Part shown: one piece after another, positions 50,268 to 58,576 of the stretch
Position numbering within the stretch: the first letter of the stretch is position 1
Layout of the letters: the number at the start of each line of letters is the position of its first letter
Origin: Microbacterium galbinum
GTDB lineage: Bacteria; Actinomycetota; Actinomycetes; Actinomycetales; Microbacteriaceae
Direction: 5' to 3'
Length of the DNA stretch: 64,000 nucleotides
Assembly (NCBI RefSeq): GCF_023091225.1
Contig: NZ_JAHWXM010000001.1
Coordinates: 1,116,001 to 1,180,000, forward strand
The notes under the pieces: model-generated
Databases searched by the model: none
Told to the model about the DNA's origin: nothing
Seen by the model: only the letters and a program-made list of their open reading frames with translations
Made by a program: the position numbers and the translations under genes

Positions 50268-50786
50268 TCAGGCCGAAGGCGCGAGCCCGAGGTCCTCTTC
50301 GCGCACGGTTCCCTGGAACGACCACGGGAAGTTGATCCAGAGATCGGTGTCCTTCCAGGCGTAGTCGGGCTGGATGATGGTCGACGGCTTCGTGTAGATC
50401 GTGACCGAGCGCACGTCGGCGCCCTTGTCCTTCAGCAACTGAACCGCGAGGGCGAGGGTGCGGCCCGAGTCGGCGACGTCGTCGACGAGCAGCACGCGGC
50501 GCCCGTCGAGGTATGCCATGTCGAGCTCGGGCGGGAGCACCTCGGGGGCGTCGAGCACGGTGCCGATGCCGGTGTAGAACTCGACGTTGATCGCGCCGCA
50601 GTTCTTCGCGCCGAGACCGTACGCGATGGCGCCGGCGGGCAGGAGCCCTCCGCGGGCGATCGCGACGACGACCTCGGGCTCGAAGCCGCTGGCGAGGATG
50701 TCACGGGCAAGGTCGCGGGTGGCGGCGCCGAAGCCGTCCCAGGTGAGCGTCTCGCGCTCGTTCGATGCGTCAGTCACCCGATCCAT
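50268..50786 (-). CDS. Purine (xanthine/hypoxanthine-type) phosphoribosyltransferase
   Basis: 172 residues, type I PRTase: VVVAIARGGLLPAGAIAYGL at about 46-65 and the PRPP loop VLLVDDVADSGRTLALAVQ near 101. The C-terminus has KPDYAW-like QPDYAWKDTDLWINFPW, the aromatic purine-stacking region of xanthine/guanine enzymes. It probably salvages xanthine, guanine or hypoxanthine. ATG 50786 follows GGAGGACA. Upstream residues in frame are low-quality and overlap the divergent leader, so a longer form is unlikely. Confidence 0.86.
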   Translation of the reverse strand: MDRVTDASNERETLTWDGFGAATRDLARDILASGFEPEVVVAIARGGLLPAGAIAYGLGAKNCGAINVEFYTGIGTVLDAPEVLPPELDMAYLDGRRVLLVDDVADSGRTLALAVQLLKDKGADVRSVTIYTKPSTIIQPDYAWKDTDLWINFPWSFQGTVREEDLGLAPSA

Positions 50787-50803
50787 TGTCCTCCATCGCG
50801 GCG

Positions 50804-50931
50804 ATAGACTGACCACGTCCGGCCGCCCTGCGACCGGTGCCTGAAAAAGAGGCACGAAGCACTCCTCGCCGACGCGGGTGCGAGACACATACGGAACGTC
50901 GTTCTCCGTCCCTGTCTCGAAAGGCTTCGCC
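50804..50931 (+). promoter_or_regulatory. Promoter and structured leader of the ThDP enzyme gene
   Basis: TAGACT (50804-50809) would start transcription near 50816, giving a leader of about 116 bases, long for this window. It holds a hairpin GTGCCT (50837-50842) with AGGCAC (50850-50855) around a purine-rich loop, and a second ACGGA...TCCGT stem (50891-50909). GAAAGG at 50919-50924 is the ribosome-binding site. No known riboswitch class was recognised. Confidence 0.4.
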
Positions 50932-52578
50932 ATGCCCTCCGTCTCCGCGCACGTCGCGCTCACCCTCGCCCAGCACATCGACGCCGTCTTCGGGGTGATG
51001 GGAAACGGCAACGCCTACTTCCTCGACGCGATCGAGACGCAGACGGATGCCGTCTTCACCGCCGTACGCCACGAACAGGGTGCCGTGGTCGCCGCCGACG
51101 CGCACTTCCGCGCCTCGGGCCGGATCGCCGCGGGCACCTCCACCTACGGCGCCGGATTCACGAACACGCTCACGGCGCTGGCGGAGGCGGTGCAGGCGCA
51201 CGTGCCGCTCGTGCTCGTGGTCGGCGACGAGCCGACGTCCGGACCGCGTCCGTGGGACGTCGACCAGATCGCCCTCGCCTCGGCGGTCGGTGCGCGCACC
51301 TATACCGTGGGCCGCGCCGACGCGGCGGCGACGACCGTCATCGCGATCGAGCACGCGCTCACCTACCGCGTGCCCGTCGTGCTCGCGATCCCCTACGACG
51401 TCGCGGCGTTGGAGGCGGGGTCCGTCCCACCGGCGCCGGAGCCGCGGGTGCCGGCCCCGCTCGCACCGAGCGGGGAGTTCGCCGAGGGGATGCTCGACGA
51501 GATCGCCGCCGCTCTGTCCACGGCCGAGCGGCCGTTCCTGCTGGCCGGCCGCGGCGCCTGGCTATCGGGAGCGAGCGCCGCGCTGGGCGAGCTCGCAGCG
51601 TCCACCGGCGCGCTCACGGCATCCACCGCCCTCGGCCGCGGAGTCTTCCCCGACACTCGTTTCGACCTGGGCGTCACGGGCGGTTTCGGGGCCGAGGGCG
51701 CGATGGAGCTGATCCGCGAGGCCGATGTCGCCGTCGTGTTCGGCGCGGGACTGAACCAGTTCACGATGCGCTTCGGCGCGCTGTTCGCTCCCGGTACGAA
51801 GGTGTTCCAGATCGACATCGCTCCGGCGGCCACGCACGCCCACGTCGGCGGTTTCGTCCGGGCCGACGCACGTCTCGCGGCCGAGGCACTGGTGGAGCGG
51901 GTGACGGGTTCGATCGGTGCGCCATGGCGTGAGAGCGTCGACGTCACCGCCGCGCGGGCGTACGACCACGGCGACGATCTCGCCCCCGACGGGCGTCTCG
52001 ACCCCCGCTCCGCGGCCCGGCGCATCGCCGCGCTGCTGCCCGAGGACCGCGTGGTCGTCTCGGACGGCGGGCATTTCATCGGCTGGGCGAACATGTACTG
52101 GCCGGTCGCCGCGCCCGACCGGATGATGATGATCGGCACGGCCTTCCAGTCGATCGGACAGGGCTGGCCGAGCGTCGTCGGTGCCGCTCTCGCCCGGCGC
52201 GACGCCACCGTCGTGCTCACCTCGGGCGACGGCGGCGGACTCATGGCGATCGCCGATCTCGAGTCCGCGGTACGTGCAGCCGCCGGTCGCGGGGCGGCGG
52301 TGATCTGGAACGACGCCGCCTACGGTGCCGAGGTCAACCTGTACGGATTGAAGGGGCTCGCCGAGGCGCCGATGCGCATTCCCGAGGTCGACTTCGCCGC
52401 CTTCGCCGCAGCGGTCGGCGCCGAGGGCGTCGTCGTGCGCACGCTCGCGGATCTCGATCGCCTGGAATCGTGGGCTGCCGAAGACCCCGCGACCCGCCGC
52501 TTCCTGCTGCTCGACCTGCGCATCTCGGGTGACGTGATCGCGCCGTACCAGCAGGAGATCATCCGCGTGAACTCGTAG
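50932..52578 (+). CDS. Thiamine-diphosphate-dependent enzyme, acetolactate-synthase/decarboxylase family
   Basis: 548 residues in the three-domain pyruvate-oxidase fold. The activating Glu is in VRHEQGAVVAADAHF near 45. The central domain has FLLAGRGAW. The C-terminal ThDP/Mg motif is TSGDGGGLMAIADL, about 424-437, followed by WNDAAYGAEVN. It could be an acetolactate synthase-like, benzoylformate-decarboxylase-like or other carboligase. It lacks a paired regulatory subunit gene, which argues against biosynthetic acetolactate synthase. ATG 50932 with GAAAGG upstream; divergent from the phosphoribosyltransferase. Confidence 0.82.
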   Translation: MPSVSAHVALTLAQHIDAVFGVMGNGNAYFLDAIETQTDAVFTAVRHEQGAVVAADAHFRASGRIAAGTSTYGAGFTNTLTALAEAVQAHVPLVLVVGDEPTSGPRPWDVDQIALASAVGARTYTVGRADAAATTVIAIEHALTYRVPVVLAIPYDVAALEAGSVPPAPEPRVPAPLAPSGEFAEGMLDEIAAALSTAERPFLLAGRGAWLSGASAALGELAASTGALTASTALGRGVFPDTRFDLGVTGGFGAEGAMELIREADVAVVFGAGLNQFTMRFGALFAPGTKVFQIDIAPAATHAHVGGFVRADARLAAEALVERVTGSIGAPWRESVDVTAARAYDHGDDLAPDGRLDPRSAARRIAALLPEDRVVVSDGGHFIGWANMYWPVAAPDRMMMIGTAFQSIGQGWPSVVGAALARRDATVVLTSGDGGGLMAIADLESAVRAAAGRGAAVIWNDAAYGAEVNLYGLKGLAEAPMRIPEVDFAAFAAAVGAEGVVVRTLADLDRLESWAAEDPATRRFLLLDLRISGDVIAPYQQEIIRVNS

Positions 52579-52587
52579 GCGCGGCAT

Positions 52588-52620
52588 CCGTTCGTTCCTG
52601 TCCGTTCGTTCCTGTCCGTT
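52588..52620 (+). repeat. Two tandem 14-bp units in front of the phzF promoter
   Basis: CCGTTCGTTCCTGT at 52588-52601 and 52602-52615, then a partial CCGTT. The 9-mer CCGTTCGTT also occurs, on the other strand, in the TetR-type site at 43963-43984. Confidence 0.8.
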
Positions 52621-52625
52621 AGGCT
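52620..52625 (+). promoter_or_regulatory. -10 element (TAGGCT) of the phzF-family gene
   Basis: TAGGCT, seven bases, then ATG at 52633; leaderless arrangement with no ribosome-binding site. Confidence 0.5.
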
Positions 52626-52632
52626 CCGATCC

Positions 52633-53499
52633 ATGCCCGAGAACCCCGAGATCCTGCGCTACAGCGCGTTCGCCGCGACGCCCGACGGCGGCAACCCCGC
52701 GGGCATCGTGCTCGACGCCGCAGGTCTCGACGACGAGCGGATGCGGCGGATCGCCGCCGACGTCGGATACTCCGAGACCGCCTTCGTCACGGAGCGTTCC
52801 GAGGTCGATGGGGTGCCGCATCACCGAGTGCGGTACTTCTCGCCAGGAGCTGAAGTGCCGTTCTGCGGTCACGCCACGGTGGCGACGGCGGTCGCCCTCG
52901 CCGAACGTGACGGGGCGGGAACGGTCGTATTCGAGACCGCGGCGGGGCCGGTGGCCCTGGAGTCGGTGGCGGATGCCGCGGGCGCGATCACCGTGTCCTT
53001 CACGAGCGTCGAGCCGCAGGTGCGCGAGCTCGACCCGGCGGTACGCGATCGCTTGCTGGACCTGCTGGGTCTCACCGTCGCCGACGTCGATCCGCGGTTC
53101 CCCGTGCAGGAGTCATTCGCCGGCAACTGGCATCCGATCGTCTTCGTCGCCGATCGGGAGCTGTTCCACCAGTTCCGCTTCCGTCCCGCCGACATCGCCG
53201 ATCTGATGCGCGCGCAGGGCTGGCTCGGAACGGTGACGGTGATGCACGCACACGATTCGACCGCGTTCGAGGCTCGCAATCTCTTCCCGGTCGGACGCAT
53301 CACCGAGGATCCGGCGACGGGATCCGCGGCGGCTTCGACCGGCGCGTATCTGCGGGAGCACGGATACGCAGGAGAGACGATTCGCATCCGCCAGGGCGCG
53401 CACGTCGGTCGGCCGAGTGAGTTGATCGTGACGATCCCGGAGTCCGGCGGCATCGTCGTGGCGGGCGGCGCCTTCCCGCTTCCCGCCGACGGTTCCTGA
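52633..53499 (+). CDS. PhzF-family isomerase
   Basis: 288 residues, two-domain diaminopimelate-epimerase-like fold. The catalytic Glu is in VGYSETAFV (Glu 48 region). RYFSPGAEVPFCGHATVATA and the C-terminal TEDPATGSAAASTGAYL are the family signatures. In phenazine producers PhzF isomerises DHHA, but most family members act on unknown small metabolites, and no phenazine genes are present. Its stop codon lies inside the first unit of a 29-bp tandem repeat array. Confidence 0.9.
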   Translation: MPENPEILRYSAFAATPDGGNPAGIVLDAAGLDDERMRRIAADVGYSETAFVTERSEVDGVPHHRVRYFSPGAEVPFCGHATVATAVALAERDGAGTVVFETAAGPVALESVADAAGAITVSFTSVEPQVRELDPAVRDRLLDLLGLTVADVDPRFPVQESFAGNWHPIVFVADRELFHQFRFRPADIADLMRAQGWLGTVTVMHAHDSTAFEARNLFPVGRITEDPATGSAAASTGAYLREHGYAGETIRIRQGAHVGRPSELIVTIPESGGIVVAGGAFPLPADGS

Positions 53500-53668
53500 G
53501 CGGGCGCGGCGAGACTCTCGGTCCTGAGCGAGCGCAGCGAGCCTCCGGTTCCTGAGCGAGCGCAGCGAGCCTCCCGGTTCCTGAGCGAGCGCAGCGAGCC
53601 TCCCGGTTCCTGAGCGAGCGCAGCGAGCCTCCCGGTTCCTGAGCGAGCGCAGCGAGACGAAGGGCCGC
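53491..53668 (+). repeat. Array of 29-bp tandem repeats overlapping the phzF stop codon
   Basis: Six units, of 29, 27, 29, 29 and 29 bp plus a longer last one: 53491-53519, 53520-53546, 53547-53575, 53576-53604, 53605-53633 and 53634 to about 53668. The first two are divergent. Each contains CCTGAGCGAGCGCAGCGAG (first unit with two changes). The last continues into ACGAAGGGCC, matching the long form of the dispersed repeat seen at 60905-60935. The units abut with no spacers, so it is not a CRISPR array. Confidence 0.88.
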
Positions 53669-53686
53669 GGCATTGCCGCACGACTT

Positions 53687-53713
53687 GGGTCCCTGAGCTT
53701 GTCGAAGGGCCCC
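53687..53713 (+). repeat. Short dispersed repeat next to the tandem array
   Basis: Contains CCCTGAGCTTGTCGAAGGG (53691-53709), the reverse complement of the form at 8130-8148 with one central difference. It shares the ends CCTGAGC and CGAAGGG with the long form. Confidence 0.75.
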
Positions 53714-53839
53714 ACCCCGCATGCACTCGTTCTGCACCGCTGCCGTGTTGTTCCGAGTTCTCCACCGATCGCGTCGATACTGGCTGTGGCCTGGTGTTTT
53801 CGTATCGGAATGTCGGTGGCTACTGGTGGACTGGGGCGT

Positions 53840-55504
53840 ATGAACAGCACCGCCGAGTTTCTGGATCGGGTCGCCGCCGACCTGGCCGCGGTGCTGCGCG
53901 CAGACGCGCTGGCGGGGTTGTCGGATGCCGAGAAGATGCAGGTGCTCCGCGCCGCGGGTGAGCTCGCCCGTCTCGTCGACGCCGTCGTGGTGGAGACGGT
54001 CGGATCGGTCCATCAACGCCCGGCGGGATCGGGAGAATTGGCGTTCTGCGGTCGGTTCGGATGCCGGACGATGAACGAACTCGTCCAACGCGTACTCCGC
54101 ACCGACGCGGCCGGGGCGGCACGGGTCGTGAAAGCCGGGAAGATCGTCCGACGGGACCTGGACTTCTCCTCCGGTGCGCTGCTTCCCGCCCGGTGGCCCG
54201 CTATGCGGGAAGCGCTGCTGGATGGGGCGGTCGGGGTCGCGGGGCTGCTCGCCGCGACCGGCCCCGTGGAGCAGGCGGGGCCGCGGATCGGGTCAGCGGA
54301 CCGGTTGCGGGCGGACGCCGAGTTGGCGGAGTACGCCCGGGGACTCGTCGCCGTCGAGGGCGACGGGGCTATGGACGGAGACCGTGGTGCCGATGCCGAG
54401 CGCGAGTTCGATTCGGGCCCGCCGGCCACCCCGGAAGACTTGAAGCTGTTGTCGCGGGTGATCGTGACCTACCTCGACCCGGACGGTGCGGAACCTGCCG
54501 AAGAACGCGCGATGCGCGCCCGCGGGATCGTCCTCGGCCGCGCGAAGGACGGGGTGATACCGATCCGCGGGTCACTGCTGCCGGAGACGGCGGGGCAATT
54601 GCAACGCATCTGGGACGCGTACCTGAACCCGAAGGTCGACGGACCACCCGCCCCCGCGACCCCGCTCCCGGATGCGGGCATGGCCGGTGGGGTGCGGTTC
54701 GCCCCCTCCGCTGAGGGAGCGACGATGGGCTCGGTCGATGACGCCCTGCTCGGTGAACCGCTTCCCCGGCTCAACGGCAACGCTCTGCCGTCCGACGATG
54801 CCCTGCCCTCGGGCGACCCTGGTGGGATGGTCGATGGGCGGTCCCGGGCGCAGAAGCAGCACGACGCCCTCGCCGCCGCCCTCGGAATCGCCGCCCGCCA
54901 CAGTGACATGCCCTCCCTCGGCGGCGCCGCCCCGACCCTGGTCGTGTCCGTGACCGCGGAGGACTACGCGTCCGGGCGGGGATGGGCGCAGGTCGACGGC
55001 ATCGACACCCCGGTCTCCCTCGCCACCGCCCGGCACACAGCGTGCGGTGGCAGCATCCAACGCGTCACCTCCGACCCCACCGGTCGCATCATCGGCATCG
55101 ACACCACCGACCGGGTATTCACCGCCCACCAACGCCGCGCGATCACCCTCCGTGACCGCGAATGCCTCATCCCCGGCTGCCACGTCCCCGCCGCCTGGTG
55201 CGAGATCCACCACGTCACCGAACACTCCCGCGGCGGACCCACCACCACCGACAACGGCGTCACCCTCTGCTGGCACCACCACCGCACCCTCGACACCTCC
55301 GGCTGGGAGATACGCATGCACAACGGCACACCCCACGTCCGCGGACCCGCCTGGTGGGACCCCCACCAAAAATGGCGAACACCCCGACCCGCACCCCGCA
55401 CCACCACCACCGCCGCCACCGAGACCGCGAGCTCGACCTCGACCGCGACCGCGACCTCAAGAGCGCCAGCGACACACCGGACACGAACACCGATCCGCGC
55501 ATGA
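53840..55504 (+). CDS. DUF222 / HNH endonuclease domain protein (13E12-like)
   Basis: 554 residues. An N-terminal DUF222 helical domain (STAEFLDRVAADLAAVLR onwards to about 330) is followed by a C-terminal HNH nuclease-like module: RECLIPGCHVPAAWCEIHHV and DNGVTLCWHHHRTLD, with the Cys/His zinc ligands and the HH catalytic pair. The tail after residue 520 is low complexity (Thr/Ala/Pro/Arg). Such proteins are multi-copy in many actinobacteria and may be selfish or recombination-associated. ATG 53840 was chosen as the start of the conserved domain. It sits directly beside the repeat array. Confidence 0.88.
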   Translation: MNSTAEFLDRVAADLAAVLRADALAGLSDAEKMQVLRAAGELARLVDAVVVETVGSVHQRPAGSGELAFCGRFGCRTMNELVQRVLRTDAAGAARVVKAGKIVRRDLDFSSGALLPARWPAMREALLDGAVGVAGLLAATGPVEQAGPRIGSADRLRADAELAEYARGLVAVEGDGAMDGDRGADAEREFDSGPPATPEDLKLLSRVIVTYLDPDGAEPAEERAMRARGIVLGRAKDGVIPIRGSLLPETAGQLQRIWDAYLNPKVDGPPAPATPLPDAGMAGGVRFAPSAEGATMGSVDDALLGEPLPRLNGNALPSDDALPSGDPGGMVDGRSRAQKQHDALAAALGIAARHSDMPSLGGAAPTLVVSVTAEDYASGRGWAQVDGIDTPVSLATARHTACGGSIQRVTSDPTGRIIGIDTTDRVFTAHQRRAITLRDRECLIPGCHVPAAWCEIHHVTEHSRGGPTTTDNGVTLCWHHHRTLDTSGWEIRMHNGTPHVRGPAWWDPHQKWRTPRPAPRTTTTAATETASSTSTATATSRAPATHRTRTPIRA

Positions 55505-55557
55505 ACACGGTCGAGCAGAAGGGTGTTCCCGGTGAGGACCGTGTCCGTCGCCCTGCC

Positions 55558-55646
55558 CCTGCACCAGCACCAGCACCAGCCCTGCGCCTGCCCCTGCACC
55601 TGCACCTGCACCTGCACCTGCACCTGCGCCTGCGCCTGCGCCTGCG
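55558..55646 (+). repeat. Hexanucleotide repeat tract upstream of a VOC gene
   Basis: A CAGCAC-type stretch (55558-55580) leads into eleven contiguous hexamers of CCTGCA/CCTGCG/CCTGCC type (55581-55646), including five perfect CCTGCA in a row from 55593. It ends 12 bases before the ATG of the next gene, against its likely -10 (GAGAAT, 55646-55651). Confidence 0.85.
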
Positions 55647-55658
55647 AGAATCGATGCC

Positions 55659-56054
55659 ATGCCCGGTCTCCACCACGTCGAAGTATGGGTCGCCGACCCC
55701 GAATCCGCTCGCCGCGACTGGGGATGGCTCCTCCCGCGGCTGGGTTTCTCACTGCAGCAGGAATGGCCGGAGGGTCAGACCTGGGCTGCCGACAGCGGGC
55801 CGTACCTCACGATCACGACCCCACCGGGCGTCGACGATCGAGGCCATGACCGCCGTCGCCCGGGCGTCAACCACCTCGCCTTCCAGGGAGGCACCGCAAC
55901 GGCCGTCGACGCGATCATGTCGCTCGCCTCAGAGAACGGCTGGCGCCCGCTGTACCACGAGCGCTACCCCCACGCGGGCGGCCCCGACCACTACGCCGGA
56001 TGGCTGGAGAATGCCGCAGGCTTCAAGGTCGAGATCGTCGCGGAAGGAGCCTGA
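55659..56054 (+). CDS. VOC-family (glyoxalase/dioxygenase-like) protein
   Basis: 131 residues with a vicinal-oxygen-chelate fold: HHVEVWVADPESARRDWGWLL (paired beta-alpha unit with first metal His), VNHLAFQGG (second metal His) and YAGWLENAAGFKVEIV (C-terminal Glu). It lies in the subgroup of small lactoylglutathione-lyase-like proteins of unknown substrate. The gene immediately follows the hexanucleotide tract, and no clear ribosome-binding site is present. Confidence 0.85.
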   Translation: MPGLHHVEVWVADPESARRDWGWLLPRLGFSLQQEWPEGQTWAADSGPYLTITTPPGVDDRGHDRRRPGVNHLAFQGGTATAVDAIMSLASENGWRPLYHERYPHAGGPDHYAGWLENAAGFKVEIVAEGA

Positions 56055-56087
56055 CCGCGCCCCTCAGCCCCGCGCCGCCAAAAATCC

Positions 56088-56468
56088 TCAGCCCTGCGCG
56101 CCGTAGTCGGGCAGCTCCTGCAGCGTCCAGGTGTTGCCGTCCGGGTCGTCGAACGACACGAACCGCCCCCAGTCGAGATCCTCGACGCCGCGGGCATCGA
56201 CCCCGAGGCCCCGCAGGTGGGCGAGAGCCTCGTCGGCATCCGGAACGACGACCTGGATCGAGTTCTGCTGACCCGGCTCGAGATCCAGGCCCAGCCCGGT
56301 GCCGAACGCGATCGAGCACGCCGAGCCCGGCGGAGTCATCTGCACGAACCGCAGCCCCTCGGTCGGGGTCTGGTCGTGGTCGGCGTTGAAGCCGATCTTC
56401 ACGTAGAAGTCCTTCGCGCGGTCGACATCCGACACCGGCACGAAGATGAGTTCGATCTTCCAGTCCAT
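56088..56468 (-). CDS. VOC-family protein
   Basis: 126 residues: MDWKIELIFVPVSDVDRAKDFY at the N-terminus, then FVQMTPPGSACSIAFG, VVVPDADEALAHL and the C-terminal SFDDPDGNTWTLQEL, typical of glyoxalase/bleomycin-resistance-like proteins. The DPDGN turn with Glu after TLQ is the usual second-half metal-site region. ATG 56468 follows GAGGAG. The 113-base gap upstream has a CGGGCG/CGCCCG hairpin (56491-56506) in its leader. Confidence 0.88.
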   Translation of the reverse strand: MDWKIELIFVPVSDVDRAKDFYVKIGFNADHDQTPTEGLRFVQMTPPGSACSIAFGTGLGLDLEPGQQNSIQVVVPDADEALAHLRGLGVDARGVEDLDWGRFVSFDDPDGNTWTLQELPDYGAQG

Positions 56469-56581
56469 CACGCCACTCCTCAGGTCACGGCGGGCGTCAT
56501 CGCCCGTCCGCATCCACGGTAGGCCGCACCTCCGACATTCGCCAGATCAGACCCTGGAGCAGGCAGGAGACAATGTCAGCC

Positions 56582-58459
56582 TCACCGCGCCTGCAGCATC
56601 CCTTCAGCCAGGAACTCCGCCAGCTCCCGCACGCCCGCTTCATCCAACGGCAGGATCGCGGCGACGTACTGGTCGGGTCGGACAACCACGACGACGCCGT
56701 CGCGCGACAGTCCCCGCTCGGCGAAGATGTCGACGTCGGTCCACTTGCTGGGCCCCGCCGCGTACACCTTCTCCCAGTCGACGAGACCGAGCGGCCCGGT
56801 CCGCGGCTGGAACAGCGCCGGCGTCGTCGTCACCTCGACGTCCTCGAAGGGCTGCTGATACACGGCCTTCACGTCGAACACGGCGTCCGCATCGGCATCC
56901 GCCGGGGTGAATCGCTCGAAGAGCGGTGCCGCAGCCTGCGCCCACGCAGCCAACCGTTCACCGGACGCGTCGCCGAAGGCGTAGACGCGCCACCGCCCGT
57001 CGGCGCGCGCGTGGTGTCCGAGGTGCACCACGTTCCCGTCGCCCACCCGCACGACCTCCGCAGATCGGAAACGCTTCCCGAGCGGGACGCCGGTGGCCAG
57101 TCCCTGATGCGCATCCGACCCGGTGATCATCGACGCCGAGTACTGCGTCATGAACCCCGACGGGAACTCGGCCGTCGCGAGGTAGTACGTCGCGAGCTCC
57201 TGCGGGTCCGAGATCTCCTCCGGCTTGCGCGCCATGAGGCTCGACCACTCGCGATCGAAGTCGATGAGCTGCTGCGCGACGGGCCGCCGCTCGGCGCCGT
57301 ACGTCGCGAGCAGCGCCTCGGGCGCGCGGCCGGTGAGCACCGAACCGAGCTTCCACCCGAGGTTGAAGCCGTCCTGCATCGAGACGTTCATACCCTGCCC
57401 GGCCTTGGCGCTGTGCGTGTGGCAGGCGTCGCCGGTCAGGAACACCCGCGGCGAGCGCCCGGAATCCTCGGGGGCGTCGTCGAATCCGTCCGTCACGCGA
57501 TGGCCGACCTCGTAGACGCTGTGCCACGCCACCTCGCGCACGTCGAGCGTGTACGGGTGCAGGATCGCATTCGCCCGACGGATGATCTCCTCGATCGGCG
57601 TCTGCCGCACGCGGTGGTCGTCGTCGTCCGCGACTTCGCCGAGGTCGATGTACATGCGACTGAGATAGCCGCCCTCCCGCGGGATGTGGAGGATGTTCCC
57701 GGCGCGCGAGTTGATCGCGCACTTGGTGCGCCAATCGGGGAAGTCGGTGTTCACCAGCACGTCCATGACGCCCCAGGCGTGCGCCGCGACGTCGCCCACA
57801 TGGATCCGACCGATCGCCTCGCGCACACGACTGCGAGCACCGTCGCATCCGGCGACGTACTTCGCCCGGATGACCCGTTCCTCCCCCGTCCGCGCTCCTG
57901 CGACGTACCGCACGCGCACCTCGACCGGGTACCCGCCCTCGTTGTGCACGGTCAGCCCCTCGAATGCGACGCCGTAATCGGGCACGATGCGGGCGGGCCC
58001 GTCGGCGGCCGCCTCGGCGAAGTAGTCGAGCACGCGCGCCTGGTTGACGATCAGGTGCGGGAATTCGCAGATGTCGTAGGCGTAGTCGGCGGTGCGCGCC
58101 GTGCGCACGATGCCGGCGGCGTCGTCGGGATCGGGCCCCCAGAAGTTCATCCATCCGATGTTGTAGGCCTCGGCGGTGATGCGCTCGGCGAACCCGAACG
58201 CCTGGAAGGTCTCGACGCTGCGCGGCTGGATTCCGTCGGCCTGACCCAGCACGAGCCGTCCGTCGCGCTTCTCGATGATGCGGGTCGTCGCGCCCGGATA
58301 CTGCGACATCTGCGCCGCGAGCAGCATCCCCGCCGGCCCCGAGCCGACGATGAGCACGTCGACCTCGTCGGGCAGGTCATCGGGTCGCTCGATACCCGTG
58401 CCCGCGGCATCCTGCACGCGCGGGTCGCCGGAGACATAGCCGTGGTGGTGGAACTGCAT
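56582..58459 (-). CDS. FAD-dependent aromatic hydroxylase (phenol 2-monooxygenase / 3-hydroxybenzoate 4-monooxygenase type)
   Basis: 625 residues. FAD-binding fold: VDVLIVGSGPAGMLLAAQMS at 34-53 (GxGxxG), the GVMDV/DG region CDGARSRVRE near 203, and the second FAD motif VFLTGDACHTHSAKAGQGMN near 340. The C-terminal thioredoxin-like domain (about 440-620) is typical of the phenol-hydroxylase branch. Beside hpa-type genes, it probably introduces a hydroxyl group to make homoprotocatechuate or feed it, for example from 3-hydroxyphenylacetate; substrate unproven. ATG 58459 follows GGAAGGAA. A hairpin separates it from the transporter gene. Confidence 0.87.
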   Translation of the reverse strand: MQFHHHGYVSGDPRVQDAAGTGIERPDDLPDEVDVLIVGSGPAGMLLAAQMSQYPGATTRIIEKRDGRLVLGQADGIQPRSVETFQAFGFAERITAEAYNIGWMNFWGPDPDDAAGIVRTARTADYAYDICEFPHLIVNQARVLDYFAEAAADGPARIVPDYGVAFEGLTVHNEGGYPVEVRVRYVAGARTGEERVIRAKYVAGCDGARSRVREAIGRIHVGDVAAHAWGVMDVLVNTDFPDWRTKCAINSRAGNILHIPREGGYLSRMYIDLGEVADDDDHRVRQTPIEEIIRRANAILHPYTLDVREVAWHSVYEVGHRVTDGFDDAPEDSGRSPRVFLTGDACHTHSAKAGQGMNVSMQDGFNLGWKLGSVLTGRAPEALLATYGAERRPVAQQLIDFDREWSSLMARKPEEISDPQELATYYLATAEFPSGFMTQYSASMITGSDAHQGLATGVPLGKRFRSAEVVRVGDGNVVHLGHHARADGRWRVYAFGDASGERLAAWAQAAAPLFERFTPADADADAVFDVKAVYQQPFEDVEVTTTPALFQPRTGPLGLVDWEKVYAAGPSKWTDVDIFAERGLSRDGVVVVVRPDQYVAAILPLDEAGVRELAEFLAEGMLQAR

Positions 58460-58508
58460 CGTCGTCGATTCCTTCCGAACTTCTCTCATTGTGCGCGGGT
58501 TCTGCGCT

Positions 58509-58563
58509 CCCGTCGCAGTTTCCGTCGGCCCGGGCGCACCGAGCCGACGGAAACTGCGATGGG
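58509..58563. terminator. Long hairpin between transporter and hydroxylase genes
   Basis: CGCAGTTTCCGTCGG (58514-58528) pairs with its complement at 58544-58558, extended outward to CCC/GGG (58509-58511 with 58561-58563) through one G-T pair. About 20 bp of stem with a 15-base loop; downstream of the MHS gene on the minus strand. Confidence 0.7.
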
Positions 58564-58576
58564 ACGGATCCGCGGG

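Noticed and set aside
50816..50931. Known riboswitch (TPP, glycine, SAM or purine) in the ThDP enzyme leader
   Set aside because: The conserved cores of these classes were not found by eye; only short unspecific stems are present.
53491..53668. Possible CRISPR array
   Set aside because: Units are about 29 bp, but they are contiguous without unique spacers and there are no cas genes; it is a tandem repeat.
53500..53839. An N-terminal extension of the HNH protein or a separate gene in the 340-base gap
   Set aside because: The upstream in-frame residues are not domain-like and run into the repeat; the DUF222 domain begins right after ATG 53840. The gap holds repeats and a probable promoter only.
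55505..55658. Low-complexity minus-strand frame of alternating Arg/Cys or Ala/Gly residues
   Set aside because: It is a direct product of the hexanucleotide repeat and lacks start context or homology.
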